Origin: Psychrobacillus sp. FSL K6-2836
GTDB taxonomy: Bacteria; Bacillota; Bacilli; Bacillales_A; Planococcaceae
Assembly: GCF_038003085.1 (NCBI RefSeq)
Contig: NZ_JBBOOM010000001.1
Span: 2,666,001-2,730,000, forward strand
Length of the DNA: 64,000 bases
Direction: 5' to 3'
Position numbers and translations under genes: made by a program. Shown here piece after piece: positions 26,102-34,589 of the stretch. The stretch's first letter is position 1; every line of letters starts with the position of its first letter. The notes below the pieces were generated by a model that was not told the DNA's origin, did no database searches, and saw only the letters and a program-made list of their open reading frames with translations.

Positions 26102-27634
26102 TTGTCAGATCAAATTTTACCTAAGGAATCTAAATCCTACTGGAGAGTAAATAATGACCTTCAGCTATATCCTAAAATAAATAATAATATCGAAACGGAT
26201 ATTGTCATTGTCGGCGCTGGCCTCACAGGTATTACCGCAGCATATTTGCTTAGTGGTAGCGGACGAAAGGTGATAGTAGTGGAGGGTAGTCGGATATTGG
26301 AAGGAACTACGGGATTCACAACTGCCAAGGTGACCGCGCAGCATGGTCCCATCTATCAGCAACTGATTACTACCTTTGGAGAAGAAAAGGCACGGCTATA
26401 CTATGACGCAAATACAGAAGCCAAAGAGTTTATAAAACAGACGATTGAACAATTGGGCATACACTGCGAATACGAAACGTTGCCTGCCTATATTTATGCA
26501 GATACCGAGGTTGGTATAGAAAAAGTGGAAAAGGAAATGGAGGCTTACAGCACTCTTGGCATAGAAGGAGCAACCTTAACGAAGGATACCGGACTACCTT
26601 ATACAGTGAAGCAAGCACTTAAGTTAGAAGACCAAGGCCAGTTCCATCCGATAAAATACGCAAAGGCATTAATGGATAAAGCAATAGAGAATGGAGTACA
26701 GTTTTTTGAAGAGTCTCGTGCAAAGACCGTTAAGTCTAACACAGTAGAACTAATGGAAGGTCAGCTAATTCGTGCAAACAAAATATTAGTTTGCAGTCAT
26801 TTCCCATTTAATGATGGAGATGGATTATACTTTGCTCGGATGCATTCAGAACGTTCCTACGCACTAGCTTCTATTGCACCGACTAATTATCCAAAAGGTA
26901 TGTATATAAATGTAGAGAAACCTACAAGATCTGTACGGACAGCATTAGGTAATGATGGAAAAAGGTATTTGATAATTGGAGGAGAAGGTCATGTAACTGG
27001 TCGATTCGAAGGCGATACAAATGAGAATACCGAAACTCTCGCAGCTTTTGGTCGAGAACAGTTTAAGGTGAAAAATTATGATTATCGCTGGTCTGCTCAA
27101 GATTTAGTTACTTTAGATCAGCTACCATATGTCGGTGCGATGACAGCAGGAAAGTCAGATGTATTAGTGGCAACCGGATATGCAAAATGGGGAATGACCA
27201 ACAGTACGGTTGCCGCAAGAATCATGGCTGATCTTGTATTGGAAAGGGAAAACCGCTATATAGAACTTTATAACCCATCCCGCTCTAAACTGAAAAAAGA
27301 AGATATAACAAGCTTCGCAAAGACCAATGCAAGTGTTGCAAAAGAACTAGTTAAAGGGAAAACAGAACTGGTAGATTTGAAGCTTGAGGATTTAAAAAAT
27401 GGTAGTGGTGATCTAATAATGCTAGATGGTAAAAAGGTCGGCGCTTACAAGGATGACCAAGGAAAAGTTTATTTAGTAAAACCGGCATGCACTCATATGG
27501 GGTGTAATGTTTCCTTTAATAATGCGGAAAGCTCATGGGATTGTCCATGTCATGGATCCAGGTTTAGTTATAAGGGAGACGTATTAGAGGGTCCTGCATT
27601 TGAACCATTAGAAAAAGTGGAATATGTCGACTGA
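26102..27634 (+). CDS. FAD-dependent oxidoreductase with C-terminal Rieske domain
   Basis: Redox enzyme of 510 residues. The N-terminal DAO-type FAD domain has the dinucleotide fold DIVIVGAGLTGITAAYLL (about 33-50). The C-terminal Rieske domain binds a 2Fe-2S cluster through CTHMGC and CPCHGSRF. Architecture matches B. subtilis YhfW. Substrate not known; glycine/sarcosine-type amine oxidation is a family possibility. Start is TTG 26102, supported by AAAGGAGG seven bases upstream. Confidence 0.88.
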   Translation: MSDQILPKESKSYWRVNNDLQLYPKINNNIETDIVIVGAGLTGITAAYLLSGSGRKVIVVEGSRILEGTTGFTTAKVTAQHGPIYQQLITTFGEEKARLYYDANTEAKEFIKQTIEQLGIHCEYETLPAYIYADTEVGIEKVEKEMEAYSTLGIEGATLTKDTGLPYTVKQALKLEDQGQFHPIKYAKALMDKAIENGVQFFEESRAKTVKSNTVELMEGQLIRANKILVCSHFPFNDGDGLYFARMHSERSYALASIAPTNYPKGMYINVEKPTRSVRTALGNDGKRYLIIGGEGHVTGRFEGDTNENTETLAAFGREQFKVKNYDYRWSAQDLVTLDQLPYVGAMTAGKSDVLVATGYAKWGMTNSTVAARIMADLVLERENRYIELYNPSRSKLKKEDITSFAKTNASVAKELVKGKTELVDLKLEDLKNGSGDLIMLDGKKVGAYKDDQGKVYLVKPACTHMGCNVSFNNAESSWDCPCHGSRFSYKGDVLEGPAFEPLEKVEYVD

Positions 27635-27671
27635 TAGTAATTAGAATATACGATTCCATAATAGCTGATAA

Positions 27672-27708
27672 CAAGGAGTTACCTAAATTATATTGGGTAA
27701 CTCCTTTT
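27672..27708 (+). terminator. Intrinsic terminator of the Rieske oxidoreductase gene
   Basis: AAGGAGTTACC / GGGTAACTCCTT with T run. Confidence 0.85.
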
Positions 27709-27712
27709 ACTA

Positions 27713-27741
27713 TTGTTTTTAATCGATATATCGATTAAAAT
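27713..27741 (+). promoter_or_regulatory. Promoter with 24-bp palindromic operator for the PadR/ABC operon
   Basis: TTGTTT (27713-27718), 17-bp spacer, TAAAAT (27736-27741). The spacer and both boxes lie in a perfect 24-bp palindrome (27717-27740; half site TTTTAATCGATA). Such a site over the promoter suits autorepression by the PadR protein encoded next. Confidence 0.75.
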
Positions 27742-27770
27742 TACCGATATATATAAAGGAGTTGGTTTAC

Positions 27771-28232
27771 ATGAAAAGACGTAGAGGATTTGTTCAGATG
27801 GCAATCCTGCATCTATTGGAGGAAGCATCGATGCATGGCTACCAAATAATGAAGGAATTAGAAGTTAGGTCGGGAGGACATTATTCAGCCAGTGCGGGAA
27901 CGGTATACCCTGCACTTCAAGAATTACTAGAGCAGGAAATGATAGAACTCGAACCTTCATCCGATAAAAAGACTTATTGCATTCAAGAAAAGGGGAAAAG
28001 TCGATTGCTGGAGTTTGCAAATCGCAAAGAGGGGTCATTTTGGAGCAACTGGGAGGCTCGGTGGATTTGGCAAAACTCTGAAGAAGCTATTCATCTAAAA
28101 GAGATAATTGATTTGTGGGAGGCTGAGCTTAGAAAGGCGATAAAGCAAACCCGGAGCACTCCCGAGAATTCACCAAAACTTATTGCGTTTATGAAAGAAA
28201 TAACAGAACGATTACAGACAGAGGACTATTAG
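27771..28232 (+). CDS. PadR-family transcriptional regulator
   Basis: 153-residue repressor with the PadR winged helix: GFVQMAILHLLEEASMHGYQIMKEL, then GTVYPALQELLEQEMIELE and YCIQEKGKSRL, followed by a C-terminal dimerisation helix. AAGGAG fits ATG 27771 rather than TTG 27762. It leads an operon with two ABC exporter half-transporters (13 bp to the next gene) and very likely senses a drug that the exporter removes, as with LmrR or B. subtilis YfiR-type systems. Confidence 0.9.
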   Translation: MKRRRGFVQMAILHLLEEASMHGYQIMKELEVRSGGHYSASAGTVYPALQELLEQEMIELEPSSDKKTYCIQEKGKSRLLEFANRKEGSFWSNWEARWIWQNSEEAIHLKEIIDLWEAELRKAIKQTRSTPENSPKLIAFMKEITERLQTEDY

Positions 28233-28245
28233 GGAGTGAGATTTT

Positions 28246-29988
28246 ATGAAATCCTTTAGGAAACTACTTCCTTATGTTAAACCATATATGCTTTTTGCTA
28301 TTTTAGCGCCAATTTTTATGTGTATTGAAGTGGCGATGGATTTATTATCACCGACAATCATGCAGCATATTATTGATGATGGTATTGCTAATGATGATAC
28401 AGCTTATGTCGTGAAACTTGGTGTTCTAATGCTTGTTACTGCAGTCATTGGGCTGGTAGGTGGAGCAGGGTGTACGATATATAGCACTAGAGCAGCAGTA
28501 AATTTTGCGGCTGATATTCGAAGAGATGTATTCAAAATGACTGAGAAGTTTTCAAGTAAAAATATGGACAATATTGGTGTAGGGAAATTAATAACGATTG
28601 TGACAAATGACATAACTGCTGTCCAACAAGCACTTATGATGACACTTCGTGTTTTTGTAAGAGGACCGCTATTATTTATAGGAGCAGTTGCGATTGTTTG
28701 GTTTACCGCTAGAGAGCTATTCCCTGTGCTATTGGTTGTTATTCCAATACTAATTGTTTTAATCTACTTTTTCTCTTATAAAACAGGAAAATTATTTGAA
28801 AGAGTACAAAAAGCTATGGACAAAGTGAATACGAAGCTTCAAGAAACGTTTGCGGGGATACGTGTGATTAAATCATTCAATCGACAAGATTATGAGATAA
28901 AAGCATTTAAAGGTGTAAATGAAGAGTTAACGAAACGTAATATGTCGGCAGAACAGGTGATTCTCACACTAATGCCCGTTATGCTATTTATCGTTAATAT
29001 TGGTGTAGTAATTGGGATGTGGATGGGTGCTATAAAAGTAAATGAGGGAACGCTAGAGGTCGGAGTTATTTTAGCGTTCACCAACTATTTAACGATTATT
29101 ATGAACGGGTTGGTATCTAGTAGTCATGTATTAATGCAGATTACGAGATCATTCACATCTGCTGGTCGAATTCAACAAGTTTTGGAAACAAAAATTGATG
29201 TAACTGACCCTATTAAACCTGTATCGGACAACGACATCAAGGGAGAGATAGAGTTTAAATCAGTCAATTTTAGTTATAGCAAAAATGGGGAATATGTATT
29301 AAAGGATATTTCGTTTCATGTGAATAGTGGAGAAACGATTGGAATTATAGGACCTACAGGAAGTGGGAAGTCAACACTTATCAAACTTCTTCCTAGATTG
29401 TATGATCCAGATTTAGGGGAGATATTGATAGATGGAATAAACATAAAAGAGTATTCTATTGAGAGTTTAAGAAGTTTGATCGGGTTTGTACCTCAAAAGG
29501 CAACGTTATTTGCAGGATCAATAGAAGAAAATATACGCTTCGGTAAAGAAGAGGCAACTTTAGCGGACATGGAAAAAGCAGCTAACTCAGCAGCTGCCAG
29601 TGAATTTATAGAAAAAGTAGATGGGCAGTTTTCCCATGAGCTTATGCAAGGGGCTACAAATCTGTCTGGTGGCCAAAAACAGCGTTTATCGATGGCCCGC
29701 TCGTTTATCCGTCAACCGAAAATACTAGTATTAGATGACTCGACTTCTGCCATAGATGCAATATCTGAAGTTCAGGTACAACAAGCACTTGGGCAGTATC
29801 TATCGGATACAACTGTATTCATCGTATCATCCAAAGTCTCTTCCATTATAAACACCGATCGAATTCTTGTAATGGAGGATGGAATGGTTGTAGCAAGTGG
29901 TACACATGATGAACTGATTGAAACTAGCGAGATTTACCTCAGTATTTATGCAACCCAAAGTGGAAAGGAGGTCCTTTCCTATGAGTAA
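28246..29988 (+). CDS. Heterodimeric multidrug ABC exporter, subunit 1 (YfiB-like)
   Basis: Half-transporter of 580 residues: six-helix membrane domain (1-320) plus ATPase. Walker A is GPTGSGKST and the signature is NLSGGQKQR. After Walker B the sequence is VLDDSTSAID, with Asp in place of the catalytic Glu. This marks the degenerate ATP site usual in one subunit of heterodimeric exporters. The switch position is VSSK rather than the usual His, consistent with that. The partner overlaps its 3' end. Confidence 0.9.
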   Translation: MKSFRKLLPYVKPYMLFAILAPIFMCIEVAMDLLSPTIMQHIIDDGIANDDTAYVVKLGVLMLVTAVIGLVGGAGCTIYSTRAAVNFAADIRRDVFKMTEKFSSKNMDNIGVGKLITIVTNDITAVQQALMMTLRVFVRGPLLFIGAVAIVWFTARELFPVLLVVIPILIVLIYFFSYKTGKLFERVQKAMDKVNTKLQETFAGIRVIKSFNRQDYEIKAFKGVNEELTKRNMSAEQVILTLMPVMLFIVNIGVVIGMWMGAIKVNEGTLEVGVILAFTNYLTIIMNGLVSSSHVLMQITRSFTSAGRIQQVLETKIDVTDPIKPVSDNDIKGEIEFKSVNFSYSKNGEYVLKDISFHVNSGETIGIIGPTGSGKSTLIKLLPRLYDPDLGEILIDGINIKEYSIESLRSLIGFVPQKATLFAGSIEENIRFGKEEATLADMEKAANSAAASEFIEKVDGQFSHELMQGATNLSGGQKQRLSMARSFIRQPKILVLDDSTSAIDAISEVQVQQALGQYLSDTTVFIVSSKVSSIINTDRILVMEDGMVVASGTHDELIETSEIYLSIYATQSGKEVLSYE

Positions 29989-31798
29989 AGCTTCTGCTCA
30001 ACCAGCCTCTAATGCAATTGGTCGTGCAAGAGGTCCAAGAGGATTTGGTGGACCGGTAGAAAAAGCAAAAGATAAAAAAGGTACGTTAAAACGAATCTGG
30101 CGATATATGGAGAAACAAAAAATTGCTATTGTTGTTTCAATTATATTGGTTGTAATATCTACTCTATTAAACTTGTTGGTTCCTTATATGATTGGTGTCA
30201 CCATTGATGAGTATATAATTCCAAAGGATATGGACGGAACACTACGTTTCTTAGTAATATTAGCAATTGTGTACACAGCAGCTGCTATGTTTACTTGGCT
30301 ACAGAACTTTTTAATGGTTCGAGTGTCTTTGAAAACAATTAGGTCACTACGCCAAGATTTATATGAAAAGTTTCAAACTCTGTCATTGCGGTTTTTCGAT
30401 AAACGTACGCATGGAGACCTTATGAGTCGCGTTACGAATGATATTGAAAGTTTGAATAACGCATTAAGTCAAAGTGTAATTCAAATTATTTCTACTATAA
30501 TGATGGTGACAGGTGTAACGATAGCGATGTTTATGCTTAACTGGGTGTTGGCTATAGTGTCACTGTTAGTGGTTCCATTAGTTATTTTTACAACGAAAAA
30601 GATAATCACCTATAGTAGTAGCAACTTCATCAAAAGACAACGTGATTTAGGTGAGCTAAATGGTTTTATAGAAGAAGCCATTTCAGGAAATGAAGTAATT
30701 ACCCTTTTTGGGCAAGAAGAAAAGAATTTCAACAAGTTCTCGATAGTTAATGAACGACTTCGTCACTCAGCAACTGCTGCTGATACTGTATCGGGATTTC
30801 TAGGACCTATCAACAACTTTATCAACAATTTAGGTCTTGCTTTAATTATTGGAATTGGGGCTGTGATGACAGTACAAGAATTGGCAACAGTTGGTATCAT
30901 TGCAGCATTTGTTAATTATTCAAGACAATTCTTTAGACCAATTAATCAGCTTTCAACTTTATTGAATACCTTTCAGTCTGCTATAGCAGGAGCTGAACGA
31001 GTATTTGAAATAATGGATGAAGCTCCGGATCTTCAAAACCAGGAAAACGCACTTACAATAGATACTTTAAAAGGAGACATTACATTTTCCAATGTTGACT
31101 TTTCTTATGAGACTGGAAAACCGATTTTGAAGAATATTAGCTTTGACGCTAGAGCAGGAGAAAAGATTGCTTTAGTAGGTCCAACAGGATCAGGAAAAAC
31201 TACAATCATTAATTTGCTCATGCGTTTTTATGAGATAGACTCTGGAGATATTAAAATCGATGGGGTATCTATCAGTGAATATGAAATAAGTAAGCTTCGT
31301 GAAAAAATTGGTATTGTTTTACAAGATACTTTTCTATTTTCAAGCTCCATTTTAGAAAATATACGCTACGGTAGACTAGAAGCAACCGATGAGGAAGTAA
31401 TAGAGGCTGCTAAACTGGCATCTGCTCATCGATTTATCAAGCATTTACCCGATAAGTATGACACACAGATTACTGGGAATGGGTCCAATTTAAGTCAAGG
31501 ACAGCGCCAATTATTAGCGATTGCTCGTGCCATTTTAGCAGATTCAGATATACTAATTCTAGATGAAGCAACTTCCAGTATCGATACGAAAACAGAAATA
31601 GATATCCAGCAAGGCCTAAATCGTCTATCGGAAGGGCGTACCAGTTTTGTCATAGCCCATCGGTTAAAAACGATTGAAAACGCTGATAAAATCTTAGTCA
31701 TTCACCAAGGTAATTTAATCGAGGTGGGGACACATAAAGAGCTATTGGAACAACGAGGTTTTTACTCCGAGCTATATGAAAGCCAGTTTAATATTTGA
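29981..31798 (+). CDS. Heterodimeric multidrug ABC exporter, subunit 2 (YfiC-like)
   Basis: Half-transporter of 605 residues with the catalytic site features: Walker A GPTGSGKTT, Walker B ILILDEATSSID with Glu, and switch His in VIAHRLKT. The signature loop is NLSQGQRQ rather than LSGGQ. An N-terminal extension of about 45 residues precedes the first helix. AAGGAGG fits ATG 29981, overlapping the stop of subunit 1 by 8 bp. The pair resembles B. subtilis YfiBC. Confidence 0.9.
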   Translation: MSKASAQPASNAIGRARGPRGFGGPVEKAKDKKGTLKRIWRYMEKQKIAIVVSIILVVISTLLNLLVPYMIGVTIDEYIIPKDMDGTLRFLVILAIVYTAAAMFTWLQNFLMVRVSLKTIRSLRQDLYEKFQTLSLRFFDKRTHGDLMSRVTNDIESLNNALSQSVIQIISTIMMVTGVTIAMFMLNWVLAIVSLLVVPLVIFTTKKIITYSSSNFIKRQRDLGELNGFIEEAISGNEVITLFGQEEKNFNKFSIVNERLRHSATAADTVSGFLGPINNFINNLGLALIIGIGAVMTVQELATVGIIAAFVNYSRQFFRPINQLSTLLNTFQSAIAGAERVFEIMDEAPDLQNQENALTIDTLKGDITFSNVDFSYETGKPILKNISFDARAGEKIALVGPTGSGKTTIINLLMRFYEIDSGDIKIDGVSISEYEISKLREKIGIVLQDTFLFSSSILENIRYGRLEATDEEVIEAAKLASAHRFIKHLPDKYDTQITGNGSNLSQGQRQLLAIARAILADSDILILDEATSSIDTKTEIDIQQGLNRLSEGRTSFVIAHRLKTIENADKILVIHQGNLIEVGTHKELLEQRGFYSELYESQFNI

Positions 31799-31846
31799 AC
31801 TAACATAAGGATGAAAGTGAGAACAAAAAATGTGATTTAAGTGCAT

Positions 31847-31867
31847 CTTTTCTACGATACTTTCACA
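31847..31867 (+). promoter_or_regulatory. Shared upstream motif (site A) before the DUF4288 gene
   Basis: CTTTTCTACGATACTTTCACA, of which TAC-GATACTTTCACA recurs at 33874-33891 upstream of the peptide-type regulator. It is about 60-80 bp before the DUF4288 start. Possible regulator binding site; function is an inference. Confidence 0.35.
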
Positions 31868-31928
31868 CATGAAATATATAGCATTACATGTGCTCACATA
31901 ATAGAGTTATAAGTAAGAGGTGAGCGCA

Positions 31929-32234
31929 ATGTATAAAATTTTTTCTGTCAAACTATTATTCGAACACATTTCGTTATCTAGTACTATGTCAAACAAAATA
32001 TATGAAGAGACCATTAATATCATACGGGCTGTAAAATTAGAGGATGTTGATCGTCTAGTTAAGGCACATTATAAAGATGTCACCTATAAAAACATTTTTG
32101 GGGAAGAAACGACGATAAAGCTCGTAATGATTCTCGACGTCTTTGAACTTGTAGACAATATTGAGGAAACCTTGGAATTTGTAGAGGTATACAGCCAGCA
32201 TATTATTGTGGATGAAGAAGTGACGGTTGAATAA
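31929..32234 (+). CDS. DUF4288 domain protein
   Basis: 101-residue protein matching DUF4288: YKIFSVKLLFEH at the start, YEETINIIRAVKLEDVDRLVKAHY, an FGEETTIKLVMILDVFELVD core, and EVYSQHIIV near the end. DUF4288 proteins are small, soluble and uncharacterised, and often lie near toxin-immunity or signalling genes. ATG 31929 follows GAGGTGA. It is convergent with the signalling-peptide gene, sharing a terminator. Confidence 0.78.
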   Translation: MYKIFSVKLLFEHISLSSTMSNKIYEETINIIRAVKLEDVDRLVKAHYKDVTYKNIFGEETTIKLVMILDVFELVDNIEETLEFVEVYSQHIIVDEEVTVE

Positions 32235-32264
32235 GACTTCCTAAAGCTAATAGTATTTAACAGA

Positions 32265-32303
32265 TAAAAACGAGTCCATCTTTAGAAGAGGGCTCGTTTT
32301 TAT
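32265..32303. terminator. Bidirectional terminator between the DUF4288 and peptide genes
   Basis: AAAAACGAGTCC / GGGCTCGTTTTT stem with A and T runs on opposite sides. Confidence 0.82.
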
Positions 32304-32327
32304 GTTTCACTAAATCTGATTCTGTGT

Positions 32328-32450
32328 TTAGATAAACTCGTCAACAGAAGTAATTTTTGGTTTGTCATCTTCTCCCAGATGGTTTGAACTTAAAACTGGA
32401 AGCGTGAATAGAACGCAACAAAATAGAACTCCAAATACAATTTTCTTCAT
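32328..32450 (-). CDS. Putative secreted signalling pre-peptide (NprX/Phr-like)
   Basis: A 40-codon gene too short for normal calling. N-terminus is MKKIVFGVLFCCVLFTLPVL, a textbook Sec signal (basic, then hydrophobic), followed by the polar tail SSNHLGEDDKPKITSVDEFI. Its ATG overlaps the TGA of the upstream HTH-TPR regulator gene by 4 bp (ATGA), the tight coupling typical of RRNPPA receptor/pro-peptide pairs, and a terminator follows. In NprX of the B. cereus group the imported signal is a short internal piece (SKPDIVG); here DKPKITS is a possible counterpart. Function and mature form are inferred. Confidence 0.75.
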   Translation of the reverse strand: MKKIVFGVLFCCVLFTLPVLSSNHLGEDDKPKITSVDEFI

Positions 32451-33733
32451 GACAATTCCTCCCAACTAGTTACTTTTGATTGCTTCAAATGAAAATGAAA
32501 CCCTAATTCGTAGTAAATTGATGCTTGCTTATATTGTTTAGTTTCAGCTAATCGCTTAGCTAATACGTAGCAATAAATCATACAGTTTTTATAATCCTGC
32601 TTACCTCCGAAATAGTCCAAAGCTTTCTTGAAAATGGGGATAAGTTCTTGTTTCTCCAGTAATATCGCTCCATATACGGAGAAGTGGTTTGAATAGAGAT
32701 CCTTTTTGCTATTGGACAAATGCTCGATAGTCTCTATCCCTTTTTGCAGCCATACTAATGCATTCTGCAAATCATCAATTTTATGATATTCTTTCAAAAT
32801 AGATAGAATAGTCACAATTTTATCATCAGGACTATGCTTCGCATCCAAACTATAAAAAAAGTGCAGCAATGCTTGTTCAGACTCTTTTTGCAGCGAGTAG
32901 CAAGAGCCTAAATTATGCTCAATCATTCCATTGAACTCAGAGGATTCTATTTTTGAATTGATATCTCTAGCCTTTTCAAAAGTAGTGAGTGCTTCCTTTA
33001 AGAGGCCAGTATGTTTTTGTGCAATACCAAGGATTATTAAACACTCCATCGATCGTTCGATTAAAATTTCTTGATTGAAATAGGAAATGGCTTCCTTTAC
33101 ATAATCGATTGCTAGAATGTAGCGAGATTCGGATAAAAGTGATAACCCAGATATGTAATATAATTCTGCCATCTCCCAGTCTTCCATTCGAAAGCCTTTT
33201 ATCAATTGAAAAACTTCTTTAAAAATCTGAGAGGCATGGCTAAACTGATTATCTTGATAGGCGGTAATACCTTGAATCGTGTAGAGATAAAATAACTGTT
33301 CAATAGTCATTTCTTTTTTGAATTCTTCTAAAATGTAGACATTACTTTTCATATCCACTGCTTCAGGTAACATGAGCATCAAGCGAGCTTCTAACAAAAG
33401 GAGGGTTAGTCGTTCTTCTTCTAGCGGATGTTCTACAATATAAAGATGAATTTCGGAAAGAAGCGTTTTAGCCAACTTTTTATCTCGAGAGTTTAGTACT
33501 TGCTTGAACTTTAGTTTAAACTGAACAATCTTTTTTTCATTTTGATCGCCATTCGATGAGTCTAAAGAAATATTCAATCTCATCAGAATATGATTTTTTA
33601 TGTCTTCACTTGGAATGACTAATCCGTTTTCAATTCTGCTCAAGTAAGAGGGGACACAAATACCGGTAGCTAATGCTTCTTGCTTTATATTCTGTCTCTG
33701 CCGCTCTAACTTGATCAATTGTCCTAGGTTCAT
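32447..33733 (-). CDS. RRNPPA-family peptide-sensing transcriptional regulator, NprR-like
   Basis: 428-residue regulator. Residues 1-60 are an HTH_3/Xre DNA-binding domain (LGQLIKLERQRQNIKQEALATGICVPSYLSRIENG). The rest is a series of TPR-like helical pairs, for example LYYISGLSLLSESRYILAIDYVKEAISYF, CLIILGIAQKHTGLLKEALTTFEKARD and HNLGSCYSLQKESEQALLHFFYSL. The length fits NprR (about 420) rather than PlcR (about 285). The next gene, overlapping by 4 bp, encodes a secreted pre-peptide, so it is probably a cytoplasmic receptor for the re-imported peptide. Targets are unknown. Confidence 0.87.
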   Translation of the reverse strand: MNLGQLIKLERQRQNIKQEALATGICVPSYLSRIENGLVIPSEDIKNHILMRLNISLDSSNGDQNEKKIVQFKLKFKQVLNSRDKKLAKTLLSEIHLYIVEHPLEEERLTLLLLEARLMLMLPEAVDMKSNVYILEEFKKEMTIEQLFYLYTIQGITAYQDNQFSHASQIFKEVFQLIKGFRMEDWEMAELYYISGLSLLSESRYILAIDYVKEAISYFNQEILIERSMECLIILGIAQKHTGLLKEALTTFEKARDINSKIESSEFNGMIEHNLGSCYSLQKESEQALLHFFYSLDAKHSPDDKIVTILSILKEYHKIDDLQNALVWLQKGIETIEHLSNSKKDLYSNHFSVYGAILLEKQELIPIFKKALDYFGGKQDYKNCMIYCYVLAKRLAETKQYKQASIYYELGFHFHLKQSKVTSWEELS

Positions 33734-33868
33734 CTAATCTACACCCTTTTTTAAGCCAATAAATAGGAAAACAAATCCAATTATATAAATAAGATACCAT
33801 ATTCTAGTTAGAAAAACATAGAAAGCTTTCATTAAGAAAGTAACGATGAAAAAGCGCAGAAAATCGAT

Positions 33869-33907
33869 GTTTTTTACAAGATACTTTCACAGGTGGAGAT
33901 TATAATA
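33869..33907 (+). promoter_or_regulatory. Shared motif (site B) with TATAAT, upstream of the regulator
   Basis: TTTTTTACAAGATACTTTCACA (33870-33891) resembles site A before the DUF4288 gene and is followed by TTATAAT (33899-33905), a possible -10 box on the plus strand reading toward repeat copy 3. It lies about 140 bp upstream of the regulator, on the opposite strand. Confidence 0.35.
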
Positions 33908-33948
33908 TTGAAAATTACAGTGTCTTCACAGAATTAACTCAGACTACA

Positions 33949-34550
33949 GATTTCCGTTTCAGGTGGAAGTACAAAGGCTAAGTGCGCCACATCGCGATCG
34001 CAACGTCTTCGTGACCAACATCCTGTTGGCCTCCGCAAGGGTGAGCGTATAAGCTGTCACCGCCTTACGCGTTCGTTGTGATGTCTTATCGCGTAGTACT
34101 ACTTTAGAAGATTTGGCAAAGCGTATCGCTTAGATAATAAGATTAGCTCAAGTTAATGTAGGGATATAAAGATTTGTAATTGCTGATGAAGTAGAGATAC
34201 TGTTATTCAATGATAGATGGAGGCAGGCAGTTTTCTTTTTACTGGTGGAGATAAAGAGGAATAGTAAGTGTTTACTAAATAAAGAAGCGAAATAGCTCAC
34301 GAAATTGTATCTTCGTGAGCTTCCTTTAAAAATAGGAAAGTGGCTTCTCTCTAGTTATCCAAAAACGCACAAACCTGTTTCTAATAGTTGTAGAAGGGCA
34401 CGGACAGACAGGCAACTGCCATAAGATTACCAGCCTTTTTAAAAATCAAACGGTAATCTTATAGCAAAACGTCTGTCCAAAGCACTTCGAAAACGATAGA
34501 AACAGGTTTTGACCTTAAAGGGCTGGGCATGTTTTTTCCTGGTTTTCTTA
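33949..34550 (+). repeat. Structured dispersed repeat, copy 3
   Basis: GC-rich left block begins GATTTCCGTTTCAGG (33949). Mid part shares CGCTTAGATAATAAGATT and AAAGAAGCGAAATAGC with copy 1. The right part has GGACAGAC (34402-34409) pairing GTCTGTCC (34471-34478) and, inside, ATAAGATTACC (34421) pairing GGTAATCTTAT (34452), both perfect. Outer CCTGTTTCTA/TAGAAACAGG arms enclose these. The long central hairpin of copies 1 and 2 is absent. Ends ...GGTTTTCTTA, 40 bp from the pnkp stop. No gene inside. Confidence 0.85.
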
Positions 34551-34589
34551 ATGTCCATAAATAATTTCAAACAGTTTTGTACCGAAATA

